Origin: an uncultured Parasphingopyxis sp. | GTDB lineage: Bacteria; Pseudomonadota; Alphaproteobacteria; Sphingomonadales; Sphingomonadaceae | Reading direction: 5' to 3' | DNA: 12,333 nucleotides | NCBI GenBank assembly: GCA_905479515.1 | Contig: CAJQMX010000105.1 | Location: forward strand, 1-12,333 | In this document: positions 1 through 6,598 of the stretch, one piece after another | Position numbering within the stretch: the first letter of the stretch is position 1 | Layout: each line of letters starts with the position of its first letter | Translations under genes and position numbers: made by a program | Notes under the pieces: model-generated | Seen by the model: the letters and a program-made list of their open reading frames with translations, nothing else | Told to the model about the DNA's origin: nothing | Databases searched by the model: none

Positions 1-478
1 GGCCGCGCACGACCGGGGCGAGCAGATAGAAGCGGGTGCCCTCTGGCAAGGTCATCACCCGGTCGACCATCTGGCTGACCGTTTGCGCGGCAATCGGTTC
101 GCCGGTCGCGGGCGAATAGGGAATGCCGGCCCGCGCCCATAACAGCCGCATATAATCATAGATCTCGGTGACCGTCGCAACGGTGGAGCGCGGGTTGCGG
201 CTCGTCGTCTTCTGCTCGATCGAGATGGCAGGGCTCAGCCCGTCAATATGCTCGACATCGGGTTTCTGCATCATCTCCAGAAACTGCCGCGCATAGGCCG
301 ACAGGCTCTCGACATAGCGCCGCTGCCCCTCCGCATAGATGGTATCAAAGGCAAGGCTAGATTTGCCCGACCCCGACAGCCCGGTGATCACGATCAGCTT
401 GTCGCGCGGCAGATCAATATCGACGCCCTTGAGATTATGCTCGCGCGCCCCGCGGACGCTTATTTTGGTCAGACTCAT
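1..478 (-). CDS. uvrA: UvrA, excinuclease ABC subunit A (N-terminal part, cut by window edge)
   Basis: UvrA is the damage-recognition ATPase of nucleotide excision repair; it dimerises, scans DNA in the cytoplasm and loads UvrB. The reverse strand read from 478 gives 159 residues starting [20 protein letters not shown], the conserved UvrA N-terminus. The first Walker A motif GLSGSGKS is at residues 33-40. It is followed by [20 protein letters not shown] and later by [20 protein letters not shown], all hallmarks of the family. About 160 of the usual ~950 residues are present; the rest lies beyond position 1. The ATG at 476-478 matches the family start, but no Shine-Dalgarno sequence precedes it. 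An SOS operator lies 11 bases upstream of the start codon, so DNA damage should induce the gene through LexA. Confidence 0.97.
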   Translation of the reverse strand, partial: MSLTKISVRGAREHNLKGVDIDLPRDKLIVITGLSGSGKSSLAFDTIYAEGQRRYVESLSAYARQFLEMMQKPDVEHIDGLSPAISIEQKTTSRNPRSTVATVTEIYDYMRLLWARAGIPYSPATGEPIAAQTVSQMVDRVMTLPEGTRFYLLAPVVRG

Positions 479-488
479 AGGGGCGTAT

Positions 489-503
489 GTTCCAGATTTG
501 TTC
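489..503 (-). promoter_or_regulatory. SOS box (LexA operator, GTTC-N7-GTTC) of uvrA
   Basis: GTTC at 489-492 and GTTC at 500-503 are separated by exactly seven bases, the alphaproteobacterial LexA consensus. A third GTTC lies at 509-512. Read on the minus strand, the sequence TTGAAC (rc of 509-514) is a plausible -35 element. The region 17 bases further (486-491) would then be the -10, although it matches the consensus poorly. The operator would therefore overlap the uvrA promoter. The match to the consensus is seen directly; LexA control of uvrA is known in this class of bacteria; binding here is inferred. Confidence 0.8.
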
Positions 504-712
504 TAATGGTTCAAGGGGAGTGAATCGCAATCTGTAGTTTAACTGATAGCGATCAATCGCGCGAAAGGCATGGGCCTTCGATTTCCTGTCGGACAGTATG
601 TTCCAATGTTGGTATTTTCCTCCATTTTCCAAGCTCCGCCGCTTTATCAGTCCATTAACCCTCAACGGCTATTGTTCCTGCGGGGCGGCGACCAGGTTGG
701 ACCGATCGCAAT

Positions 713-1915
713 ATGAAGACGGGAAATAACGCAATAGAGCGCCTTGTGGCGGCCGGTATCCCTACCGGGCCGACACTGGATGACGCGCTACGCCTATCTG
801 TCGTACGAAATATGGCGGAACAGGAGAAATCTGCGCTGGTTGCGGGCCTTTTCGGCGTCGTTGCCATTGGGTTGGCCGCCTATTTTCGTGAACAGGGCAT
901 CTGGCTGCTCCCCGCTCTGGGCTTGCGGCTTTTGTGCATGGCCTACACTTACGCTGTTTGCGTGGATATTCTGCGGCAGATCAACGCCAACCTGCCCTAT
1001 ACCAAGGCTTTGAGCCGCTTTGAACGGGCAATGATCATCAACGGTTTCAGCTGGGGCATCGTTTTGTGGCCGGCTGGCGGCGTATTCATCTCCGGCACGC
1101 CTGACATGATCATCGTCCTTTCGGTTCTGGTTTCAATGGCGCTTTTGATACTCGCGATTGCAATTGAACGGCGCAGCATGATGTGCGCGGTCGGTGCTTT
1201 TGCTGTACCCTTTCTCGCCCCGGTGATCCTGTTGGCTCCCGAACTGGGTCCACTGCCCCTCCTTGGCGGGATCGGATATGTCGTGGCCATCATCCTGTAT
1301 GGCAACCATCACGGTAAGCAGGTGCGCGGCTGGCTGCGCGTGCGCATCGAAAACCAGCAGCTCGCCGAGACACTGGGCGAAACCAATGCCCGGCTTTCCG
1401 AGGCGCTCTCGACTGCCGAACGGCTGGCCGAGGAAGACAGCCTGACAGGATTGCTCAACCGCCGCGCCTTCGAGAAGCGGGCTGGCGATCTGCTTTTGGC
1501 AAAAGGCAAAGGCAGCAATGTTTATCTCGTGCTTGCGGATCTTGACCGGTTCAAGCTGATCAACGACAATTTTGGCCATGCGATCGGCGATGTCGTGCTG
1601 GAGCTGACCTCCGAAGTGATGATGCAGACATGCGGCAAGACCGCGGTTTGCGCGCGTTGGGGCGGTGAAGAATTTTTGATCGCGATGGCCGCACCGGACC
1701 GGGAAAGTGCCGAAAAGGTTGTTCAATCGCTGCAAGTCGGCATTAGAGGGGTTGGTCGCCGGCTCGGCATTGAGGGCATAGCGGTATCCGCCTCTTTCGG
1801 GATTTCCCATTGGTGTTCGGACGAAAATATGGATGCAGCGGTCGCACGGGCCGATCGCGCCATGTATCAGGCCAAGGGTGACAGGCGGCAGGACCATCAG
1901 CGACTGGCAGGCTAG
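713..1915 (+). CDS. Membrane-bound diguanylate cyclase (GGDEF domain)
   Basis: This 400-residue protein should make cyclic di-GMP from two GTP at the inner membrane. Residues 41-197 hold about six hydrophobic segments (near 41-58, 63-86, 107-127, 132-151, 157-175, 183-197). A charged, probably coiled-coil linker follows at 205-241. The GGDEF domain fills about 240-395, with DSLTGLLNRR at 242-251, the metal-binding segment ADLDRFK at 275-281, NDNFGHAIGD after it, and the active-site signature GGEEF at 317-321. GGEEF is a catalytically competent variant. The inhibitory I-site RxxD, expected five residues before GGEEF, is absent (GKTA there). No EAL or PAS domain is present. ATG 713 is the only usual start codon after the in-frame stop at 656-658; its ribosome-binding site is weak. 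The gene is divergent from uvrA and converges on the next gene. Confidence 0.92.
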   Translation: MKTGNNAIERLVAAGIPTGPTLDDALRLSVVRNMAEQEKSALVAGLFGVVAIGLAAYFREQGIWLLPALGLRLLCMAYTYAVCVDILRQINANLPYTKALSRFERAMIINGFSWGIVLWPAGGVFISGTPDMIIVLSVLVSMALLILAIAIERRSMMCAVGAFAVPFLAPVILLAPELGPLPLLGGIGYVVAIILYGNHHGKQVRGWLRVRIENQQLAETLGETNARLSEALSTAERLAEEDSLTGLLNRRAFEKRAGDLLLAKGKGSNVYLVLADLDRFKLINDNFGHAIGDVVLELTSEVMMQTCGKTAVCARWGGEEFLIAMAAPDRESAEKVVQSLQVGIRGVGRRLGIEGIAVSASFGISHWCSDENMDAAVARADRAMYQAKGDRRQDHQRLAG

Positions 1916-1949
1916 GCGGCCGGCGCGCTGGCCCGCGCTACGACACCGT

Positions 1950-2765
1950 TTATATCGCTATACGATGGCGGAGCTGATAATCGGCAATTTCACCAGATGA
2001 TGCCTTTTCGGCGATAACCCAATCCTGCCCGCGGCGGCACAGCAGGAAAATCGTGGTCTGGGTGAGATGCGGCGTATCAACGCGCACACAGGCTAGCCGG
2101 TTGTAGAGGATCTGCACATCGGCGACCTTGCAATTGTCACGCCGCAGGCGCTGCGTGACGCCGCTGATCCGGGCAACAAAACTGTCCATATCTTCCGCCA
2201 TCACATGGTGCATCGGATTGTGATGCTTGGCGCACCAATGTTCATCCGACAGGTCATGCAGGATGGCAGCAGCGCCGTGTTCGACAGCATCGAAAAAGCT
2301 GGCAAGCGTTTCGAGGATTTTCTGCTCCGTCATGTCGATCTGCATCGATGTGGTGCTGATATCCTGCGCGGCTGTTACGGAAAACTCGCTGGCGACCCGC
2401 CATTTGCCCTCGACAATGAAGAGCAGCAGGATCGCTGCCCTGTCATTGTCCCAATCGTCAAGCCGGGCCACGGCCACGCTGTCGCGAAATATCTGCAAGC
2501 TCGTCAGCCATACGCCGCCGGCCCAGTTTAACGGCTCTTCCATGCTATGGGTGGGCAAGGCGGTGTTGGAGAGATGGAGCGTATCGCCGCCGCCGTTAAG
2601 CTTGCGGCGGCTCCACACAGGATCGCGGAGCTCTTCGAGAACCTTTTGATCGGCGAGCGCCAGCGCCGCGAGATAGCGGCCAACAGTACGCTCAGCCTCG
2701 GCATAGCTGTTACTCGTTTTCCAGGCCTTGATGGCACCCGTCTGCGCTATTTCCAAAAACGCCAC
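1950..2765 (-). CDS. Protein with two tandem NTF2-like (SnoaL/lumazine-binding-like) domains, function unknown
   Basis: The 271-residue protein appears to be an internal duplication of an NTF2-like fold. Residues 24-130 and 146-258 share the same order of elements. Each has an opening helix (ERTVGRYLAALALADQKVLEEL; TEQKILETLASFFDAVEHGA), then a short D.xxW segment (RDPVW, SDEHW). Each then has a strand ending in ARLD or VRVD and a closing pair of strands with W-x-(V/I)-A-(S/E)-E near residues 122-127 and 249-253. NTF2-like domains often bind small ligands or act as isomerases or hydrolases, but no catalytic set can be assigned here. There is no signal peptide or membrane segment, so it is probably cytoplasmic. 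The start is GTG at 2763-2765, preceded by GGGAG nine bases away. It stands alone, converging on the cyclase gene with 34 bases between stops. Confidence 0.72.
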   Translation of the reverse strand: MAFLEIAQTGAIKAWKTSNSYAEAERTVGRYLAALALADQKVLEELRDPVWSRRKLNGGGDTLHLSNTALPTHSMEEPLNWAGGVWLTSLQIFRDSVAVARLDDWDNDRAAILLLFIVEGKWRVASEFSVTAAQDISTTSMQIDMTEQKILETLASFFDAVEHGAAAILHDLSDEHWCAKHHNPMHHVMAEDMDSFVARISGVTQRLRRDNCKVADVQILYNRLACVRVDTPHLTQTTIFLLCRRGQDWVIAEKASSGEIADYQLRHRIAI

Positions 2766-3134
2766 TCGATCACGCTCCCTGATTCCGCATAGTGATCATG
2801 CGTTGATCCAATCATATACCTGACCCGGAGATGACGGCGGCGCGCTATTAGACAAACGACATTCGTCGTTCTGCGAATATTGCATTAGAACTGACAAACA
2901 GCAGTGCCGTATAGCGCTATTGCGTGGCGTTGTTTCAATGTTGCGCATCATGCCGACCCAACAGTCCTCCGACTCACTGTATTATACCAATAACTCACTT
3001 GGGCTTTCAGCACAATGGCGGGAAATGTGCCTGGCACGCATCGCGCACGTCCCGCCGCATCACACCCAAGCGCGGGCAGTCGGCAGATTTAAAGCGTGCG
3101 TTGGCACCGGCAGGGCGGTATGGGCCAGCGCATC
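2766..3134. other. 369-base intergenic region with a 16-base palindrome
   Basis: This gap lies between the divergent NTF2-like and transglutaminase-like genes and must hold both promoters. It is richer in A+T than its surroundings, particularly at 2870-3000. A perfect inverted repeat AACGAC-ATTC-GTCGTT occupies 2855-2870 and is the right size for an operator. Short open frames around 2920-3237 have no ribosome-binding site or recognisable content and I do not consider them genes. No convincing -35/-10 pair, tRNA or riboswitch was found. Confidence 0.5.
2855..2870. repeat. Perfect 6-base inverted repeat, possible operator
   Basis: AACGAC (2855-2860) and GTCGTT (2865-2870) are exact reverse complements around the loop ATTC. 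The site is about 90 bases upstream of the NTF2-like gene start on the minus strand and about 265 bases upstream of the transglutaminase gene. No T-run follows on either strand, so it is not a terminator. A role as a binding site for a dimeric regulator is inference only. Confidence 0.3.
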
Positions 3135-3917
3135 ATGCGCCTCTCGATTCACGCCCTGCTCGATTATCTCATCGATGACGAAGCCGATATTCTGCTGCAG
3201 ATTGAAGTCGCACAGGATGAAGCGGCACAGCGGCTGATCGACGGCACGATGACAGCCTCGACCGCGACCGCGCTGCGCCCGATACCTGCAGAAGCCGGGA
3301 TCGGGCGACGCACCTGGGCGCACGGGTCAGGCCCGTTCCGCGTTGAATATCGTGCAACCGTGGATGTCGACCGCCCAGCACCTGACATTTCCCGGCTCAG
3401 CGTGACGCCGCATTACGCGCTCCCCAACGAAGCTGTGCCTTTCCTCTGGCCGAGCCGCTACTGCCAGTCCGACCAGTTCGCGCGCTTCGTCGCCGAGACG
3501 TTTGGCACTCTGGAAGGCGGAGCGAAAATCCTCGCCATGGCCGACTGGATCTATGCGCAGCTCGCTTATGTCGCCGGATCGAGCGATGCGAGCACCAGCG
3601 CCGCCGACACCTTCGTCTCTCGCAAAGGTATTTGCCGGGATTATGCGCATCTGATGATCAGCTTTGCGCGCGCGGCGGGCATCCCCGCCCGCATGGTATC
3701 CGCCTATGCCTGGAACCTTGAGCCGCAGGATTTCCATGCGGTGACCGAGGTCTGGCTCGAAGGCGGCTGGCACATGATTGATGCGACGCGCCTGGCGCCC
3801 ATAGAAGGGCTGGTGCCGATTATCACCGGTCGCGATGCAACCGATATCGCCTTTATGACAATCTTCGGCCGCGCCGATCTGCGCGAACAGACGGTAAGCG
3901 TGGAACGGCTGGATTAG
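3135..3917 (+). CDS. Transglutaminase-like cysteine protease family protein
   Basis: The 260-residue product belongs to the bacterial transglutaminase-like superfamily, whose members mostly act as cysteine peptidases or amidases. The N-terminal strand-rich region (about 1-110, beginning MRLSIHALLDYLIDDEADIL) resembles the usual domain preceding the core. The core has the catalytic triad: Cys167 in RKGICRDYAHL, His201 in FHAVTEVW and Asp216 in GGWHMIDAT. No signal peptide is seen, so a cytoplasmic location is likely. I chose ATG 3135 because the conserved family N-terminus starts there. ATG 3120 (five residues longer) and GTG 3096 are in frame and possible; AGGGCGG at 3112-3118 is the only purine-rich stretch nearby and fits none of them perfectly. 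The physiological substrate is unknown. A nested palindromic element follows its stop codon. Confidence 0.88.
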   Translation: MRLSIHALLDYLIDDEADILLQIEVAQDEAAQRLIDGTMTASTATALRPIPAEAGIGRRTWAHGSGPFRVEYRATVDVDRPAPDISRLSVTPHYALPNEAVPFLWPSRYCQSDQFARFVAETFGTLEGGAKILAMADWIYAQLAYVAGSSDASTSAADTFVSRKGICRDYAHLMISFARAAGIPARMVSAYAWNLEPQDFHAVTEVWLEGGWHMIDATRLAPIEGLVPIITGRDATDIAFMTIFGRADLREQTVSVERLD

Positions 3918-3930
3918 GGTTTAGCACCGG

Positions 3931-4077
3931 GCTTGTTTGTCAGGACGTTGCCTGCGCAACGCCGCCGCGCCAGCCCGCACCCCCGCCCGAACTCCCACCC
4001 AGTTTATTCTATGGGAGGTCGGGTGGGGGAGCGGGCTGGTGCCGCGCTTAACCATCAGACGAGTCTGACGAACAAAC
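3931..4077. repeat. Nested palindromic element (long hairpin with side hairpins and terminal inverted repeats)
   Basis: Between two genes lies a dense set of inverted repeats. The core arms 3967-3997 and 4012-4042 pair at 27 of 31 positions around a 14-base AT-rich loop. An outer pair, 3931-3943 (GCTTGTTTGTCAG) and 4065-4077 (CTGACGAACAAAC), matches at 11 of 13. Two small perfect hairpins sit between core and ends: CGTTGC-CTGC-GCAACG at 3946-3961 and TCAGAC-GA-GTCTGA at 4055-4068; the latter overlaps the outer arm by four bases. The whole can be drawn as a four-branched structure. It could be a MITE-like or REP-type palindromic repeat, or an RNA structure that ends or stabilises the upstream transcript. 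There is no T-run, so it is not a classic terminator. No other copy is evident in this window. Confidence 0.75.
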
Positions 4078-4123
4078 TTCTCCATTATCGACATTGTGCC
4101 CCGCCGCCCGTAATCCCGACCCC

Positions 4124-4999
4124 ATGATCCGCTATATCCTTATCGCCCTTGTCCTGCTGACGGTCGCGGCGGGCATCTATGTTTATACCGCCGACAAGCT
4201 CATCCTGTTCAACCGGCTCGTGCCCAAAGACGCGGGCTCCGAACGGATCGGGCAGGATATTGCTTTTGGCGATGCCGTTCGCCAGCGGCTCGACATCTAT
4301 GCGCCGACCGGGCTGAGCAGTGACGCGGCCTTGCCGGTGATTGTTTTCATCCATGGCGGCGGATGGCGCGCGGGCGACAAGGCCGGTTATGAATTTGCCG
4401 GACGCGCATTGGCTTCACGCGGCTTTGTGACAGTCGTCCCCAATTACCGGCTCTCGCCTGCCTTCCATTTTCCCGCCTTTGTCGAAGACGGCGCAGCCGC
4501 CCTGCGCTGGGTGCGTGCCCATATCGCCGAGCGCGGCGGCGATCCAGACCGCATCATATTGGTCGGCCATAGCGCAGGCGCGCATATCGCTGCGCTGCTC
4601 GCCATGGACGAACATTGGCTTGGGGCAGACAGGAGCGCGATCGCAGGCTGGGTCGGCATGGCCGGGCCTTATGATTTCTTGCCGCTCGATACACCCGCCA
4701 CGCGCGGCGCGTTTGCCGATGCGCCGGATTTGGCCGCGACCCAGCCGATCACCTTTGCCAGCGCAGGCGATCCGCCCGCCCTGCTGCTGCACGGTGATGC
4801 CGATACGACGGTCAAACCCCGGCAGAGCGACCGACTGGAAACCCGGCTCGAAGCAGCGGGCGTGCCGGTGCGGCATATTGTATATGCAGGCATCGGCCAT
4901 ACCCGGATCATGACGGCCCTGTCGCGCTGGACCCGGGGATCGGCCGCGTCGCTGAATGACATCGAGAATTTTGCCCGCGAGATGAGTGCGCGGGATTGA
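4124..4999 (+). CDS. Membrane-anchored alpha/beta hydrolase (esterase/lipase family)
   Basis: The 291-residue protein is an alpha/beta hydrolase resembling carboxylesterases of the HGGGW type. One hydrophobic segment, residues 3-21 (starting MIRYILIALVLLTVAAGIY), is an uncleaved signal anchor that should place the enzyme on the periplasmic face. HGGGW at 77-81 forms the oxyanion hole, GHSAG at 148-152 carries the nucleophile Ser150, HGDADTTV supplies the acid (probably Asp227), and GIGHTRI supplies His259. The triad is complete, so it should be active on an ester substrate that the sequence does not reveal. ATG 4124 begins the hydrophobic anchor; a start at 4094 would add ten proline- and arginine-containing residues before it and is less likely. 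No good ribosome-binding site is visible. Confidence 0.92.
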   Translation: MIRYILIALVLLTVAAGIYVYTADKLILFNRLVPKDAGSERIGQDIAFGDAVRQRLDIYAPTGLSSDAALPVIVFIHGGGWRAGDKAGYEFAGRALASRGFVTVVPNYRLSPAFHFPAFVEDGAAALRWVRAHIAERGGDPDRIILVGHSAGAHIAALLAMDEHWLGADRSAIAGWVGMAGPYDFLPLDTPATRGAFADAPDLAATQPITFASAGDPPALLLHGDADTTVKPRQSDRLETRLEAAGVPVRHIVYAGIGHTRIMTALSRWTRGSAASLNDIENFAREMSARD

Positions 5000-5302
5000 G
5001 CGGGGAGCTTGGTGCGTCAGAACCTCCCAAACACTCAAGCCAAACCGCCCAATTCTCCGACCAACGCCCCCCGCTTCCCCTGAACTGAGCCGCGTGCACG
5101 GCGAACTGAATCCTTGATCGACGGAATTCCGACGTTTGTCGATTTGACGCAAAGCCGTGGCTTATCGTCGATCTGCGCGCGACCATCCGGCCCTGTTCCC
5201 CTATATCCATGATCGACGGCGAGATCGGGATCACCCGGCAGGCGACCGTCAACCGGATCCGCCGAGATGGTCTCGGAGGGCCGAGGTTCAGGAGTTACTA
5301 TT
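5000..5302. other. 303-base intergenic region upstream of the UrcA-family gene
   Basis: No gene is supported here. The stretch holds a perfect 10-base palindrome CGGAATTCCG (5122-5131) inside a looser inverted repeat ATCGAC/GTCGAT (5117-5122 and 5138-5143). The decamer TGATCGACGG occurs twice, at 5115-5124 and 5210-5219. TTGACG at 5144-5149 could be a -35 element, but no good -10 lies at the right distance. A clear ribosome-binding site AGGAG (5290-5294) ends the region and fixes the next start codon. Confidence 0.5.
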
Positions 5303-5632
5303 ATGAAGAAAGTTGCCTTTGCTTTCGCTGCGGTCGCCATGGCCGGCGCGATGACCCATATCACCACCTCACCCGCCTTCGCGGCGAACCAATCGTTCGA
5401 GAGCATCACCATCGACACGGCAGATTATGATTTGCGCACCGCGCAGGGCTATTCGCTGATGACCGACCGGATCGACCGCGCATCCAAACAGGTCTGCGGC
5501 GTGATCACCGTCGGCAATACCGCCGGTGCCAATACCATTCGCACCTGCCGGGCAGAGGCCGCCGCCGATGCGATGGCGCAGCTCAACGGCGTTGCCCGTC
5601 CCCCATCCGTTACGGTTGGCGCTTCGCGCTAG
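5303..5632 (+). CDS. UrcA family exported protein
   Basis: A 109-residue secreted protein of the UrcA family, small periplasmic proteins frequent in sphingomonads and related groups and without an established function. Residues 1-27 form a typical signal peptide with a lysine-rich start, hydrophobic core and AFA cleavage motif at 25-27. The mature part has the family pattern: a strand with DYDLRTAQG (41-49), a helix with DRIDRAS, then Cys65 in QVCG and Cys82 in RTCR, which probably form a disulfide. The start at 5303 is set by AGGAG eight bases upstream and by the signal peptide. The gene stands alone and ends in two hairpins, the second a strong terminator, which suggests a monocistronic and possibly abundant transcript. 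Confidence 0.9.
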   Translation: MKKVAFAFAAVAMAGAMTHITTSPAFAANQSFESITIDTADYDLRTAQGYSLMTDRIDRASKQVCGVITVGNTAGANTIRTCRAEAAADAMAQLNGVARPPSVTVGASR

Positions 5633-5639
5633 CCGACAT

Positions 5640-5664
5640 GGCCCTGACCAGCCCCTTCAGGGCC
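5640..5664 (+). repeat. Perfect 8-base hairpin after the UrcA-family gene
   Basis: GGCCCTGA (5640-5647) and TCAGGGCC (5657-5664) are exact complements around a nine-base loop. It begins eight bases after the stop codon and lies just ahead of the main terminator. It lacks a T-run; it may stabilise the transcript 3' end or assist termination. Confidence 0.6.
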
Positions 5665-5673
5665 TGACATGAG

Positions 5674-5711
5674 CACCCCCGGGATTCCCTCTCCCGGGGG
5701 TGTTTTGGTTT
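5674..5711 (+). terminator. Rho-independent terminator of the UrcA-family gene
   Basis: The stem CACCCCCGGGA (5674-5684) pairs perfectly with TCCCGGGGGTG (5692-5702) around a seven-base loop. It is followed directly by TTTTGGTTTTT (5703-5713). An 11-base GC-rich stem plus a T-rich tail is a textbook intrinsic terminator in the plus direction. It also lies beyond the end of the response-regulator gene on the other strand, but the T-run orientation supports only plus-strand use. Confidence 0.92.
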
Positions 5712-5831
5712 TTGGATGCTGGCTATTCAAATTATTTGCAGCGAACTATCGAATGCTCTCTGTCAGACTCGAACCAGGGTGTGGGCCGGTGCAGCGATTT
5801 CCTGCTAAGGACATTCTGACAAACCTTACCC

Positions 5832-6572
5832 TTATTTCCCGGCGATCTGCTTGACCTTCTTCAGGTACGTCCGGCCAATCCGCACTTCGGCGCCATCGGC
5901 CATTTCGGCATACCAGCCGCCTGATCCATCATGACGGAGCTTGGCGATCCGATCCCGATTGAGGATCGAGGAGCGGTGGACGCGGATAAAGCATTCCGGA
6001 TCGAGCCGGTCTTCGAGATGGCTGATCGTCTGGTGCAGCAGATAGCTGCGCTCACCAATATGCAGCCGCATATAATCGCGTTCGGCTTCAACCCGGTCGA
6101 TATCGGCGGCGGCAAGGCGGATCACTTCGGAGCGATGCGGCACCCAGAATTCTTCGGTCCAGGGAGACGGCTCGGCTTCGCCTTCCGGCGCATCGCGCAG
6201 CTGTTCGGTAACCCGGACCAGCGCCTTTTCAAGCCGTTCAGGGTCAACCGGTTTCAGCAGATAATCAACCGCCGCGACATCGAAAGCCTCGACCGCGAAC
6301 TTGTCAAACGCGGTGACGAAGATGATCGCAGGCGCAAGATCCACACCCTCCAGCGCGCGGGCGACTTCCATGCCGTCCATCCCGGGCATGGCGATATCGA
6401 GGAGAAGTAGTTCGGGCTGCAAGGCCTCCACCATCCGCAAGGCGGCTTCACCATCCTGCGCGGTGCCGATCAGGTCTATGCCGTCAGTGCGCGCGCACAG
6501 AATCTGCATGCGTTCGATGGCAAGCGGCTCATCATCGACAAGCAGGGTACGGAGCGGTTTTACGTCGGTCAT
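5832..6572 (-). CDS. LytTR-family response regulator
   Basis: The 246-residue protein is a LytR/AlgR-type transcription factor. The receiver domain (about 7-125) has the acidic pair Asp13-Asp14, phosphoacceptor Asp59 in LLLLDIAMPGMDG, Thr87 in FVTAF and Lys107 in LLKPV, so phosphorylation should be intact. A short linker leads to a LytTR DNA-binding domain (about 140-243) with IDRVEAERDYMRLH, FIRVHRSSILNRDRI and IGRTYLKKVK. LytTR proteins bind direct repeats upstream of target promoters. ATG 6572 is preceded by GGGAGG ten bases away. The gene starts 26 bases after the stop of the kinase gene and is surely co-transcribed with it. Its target genes are not apparent in this window. Confidence 0.95.
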   Translation of the reverse strand: MTDVKPLRTLLVDDEPLAIERMQILCARTDGIDLIGTAQDGEAALRMVEALQPELLLLDIAMPGMDGMEVARALEGVDLAPAIIFVTAFDKFAVEAFDVAAVDYLLKPVDPERLEKALVRVTEQLRDAPEGEAEPSPWTEEFWVPHRSEVIRLAAADIDRVEAERDYMRLHIGERSYLLHQTISHLEDRLDPECFIRVHRSSILNRDRIAKLRHDGSGGWYAEMADGAEVRIGRTYLKKVKQIAGK

Positions 6573-6598
6573 GATGTGAACGCCTCCCGGGCTGAACC

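Noticed and set aside
435..665. 76-residue open frame on the minus strand upstream of and overlapping uvrA.
   Set aside because: It overlaps the conserved uvrA N-terminus out of frame and crosses the SOS box; no ribosome-binding site.
1133..1897. 254-residue open frame on the minus strand.
   Set aside because: It is antisense to the diguanylate cyclase with its intact GGDEF motifs.
1924..1940. Short GC hairpin between the converging cyclase and NTF2-like genes.
   Set aside because: A five-base stem without a T-run on either strand is too weak to call a terminator.
2772..2792. Minus-strand mini open frame (ATG followed by five codons and TGA) just before the NTF2-like GTG start.
   Set aside because: Seven codons including the stop can occur by chance and it has no ribosome-binding site; a regulatory upstream frame cannot be argued without conservation.
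2920..3237. Two overlapping open frames (105 and 84 residues) in the gap before the transglutaminase gene.
   Set aside because: No ribosome-binding site, no domain, and both run into the transglutaminase coding region in other frames.
5755..5785. Minus-strand GGTTCGAGTC resembles a tRNA T-loop.
   Set aside because: The bases on either side do not form the five-base T-stem, and no acceptor, D or anticodon arm can be built around it.
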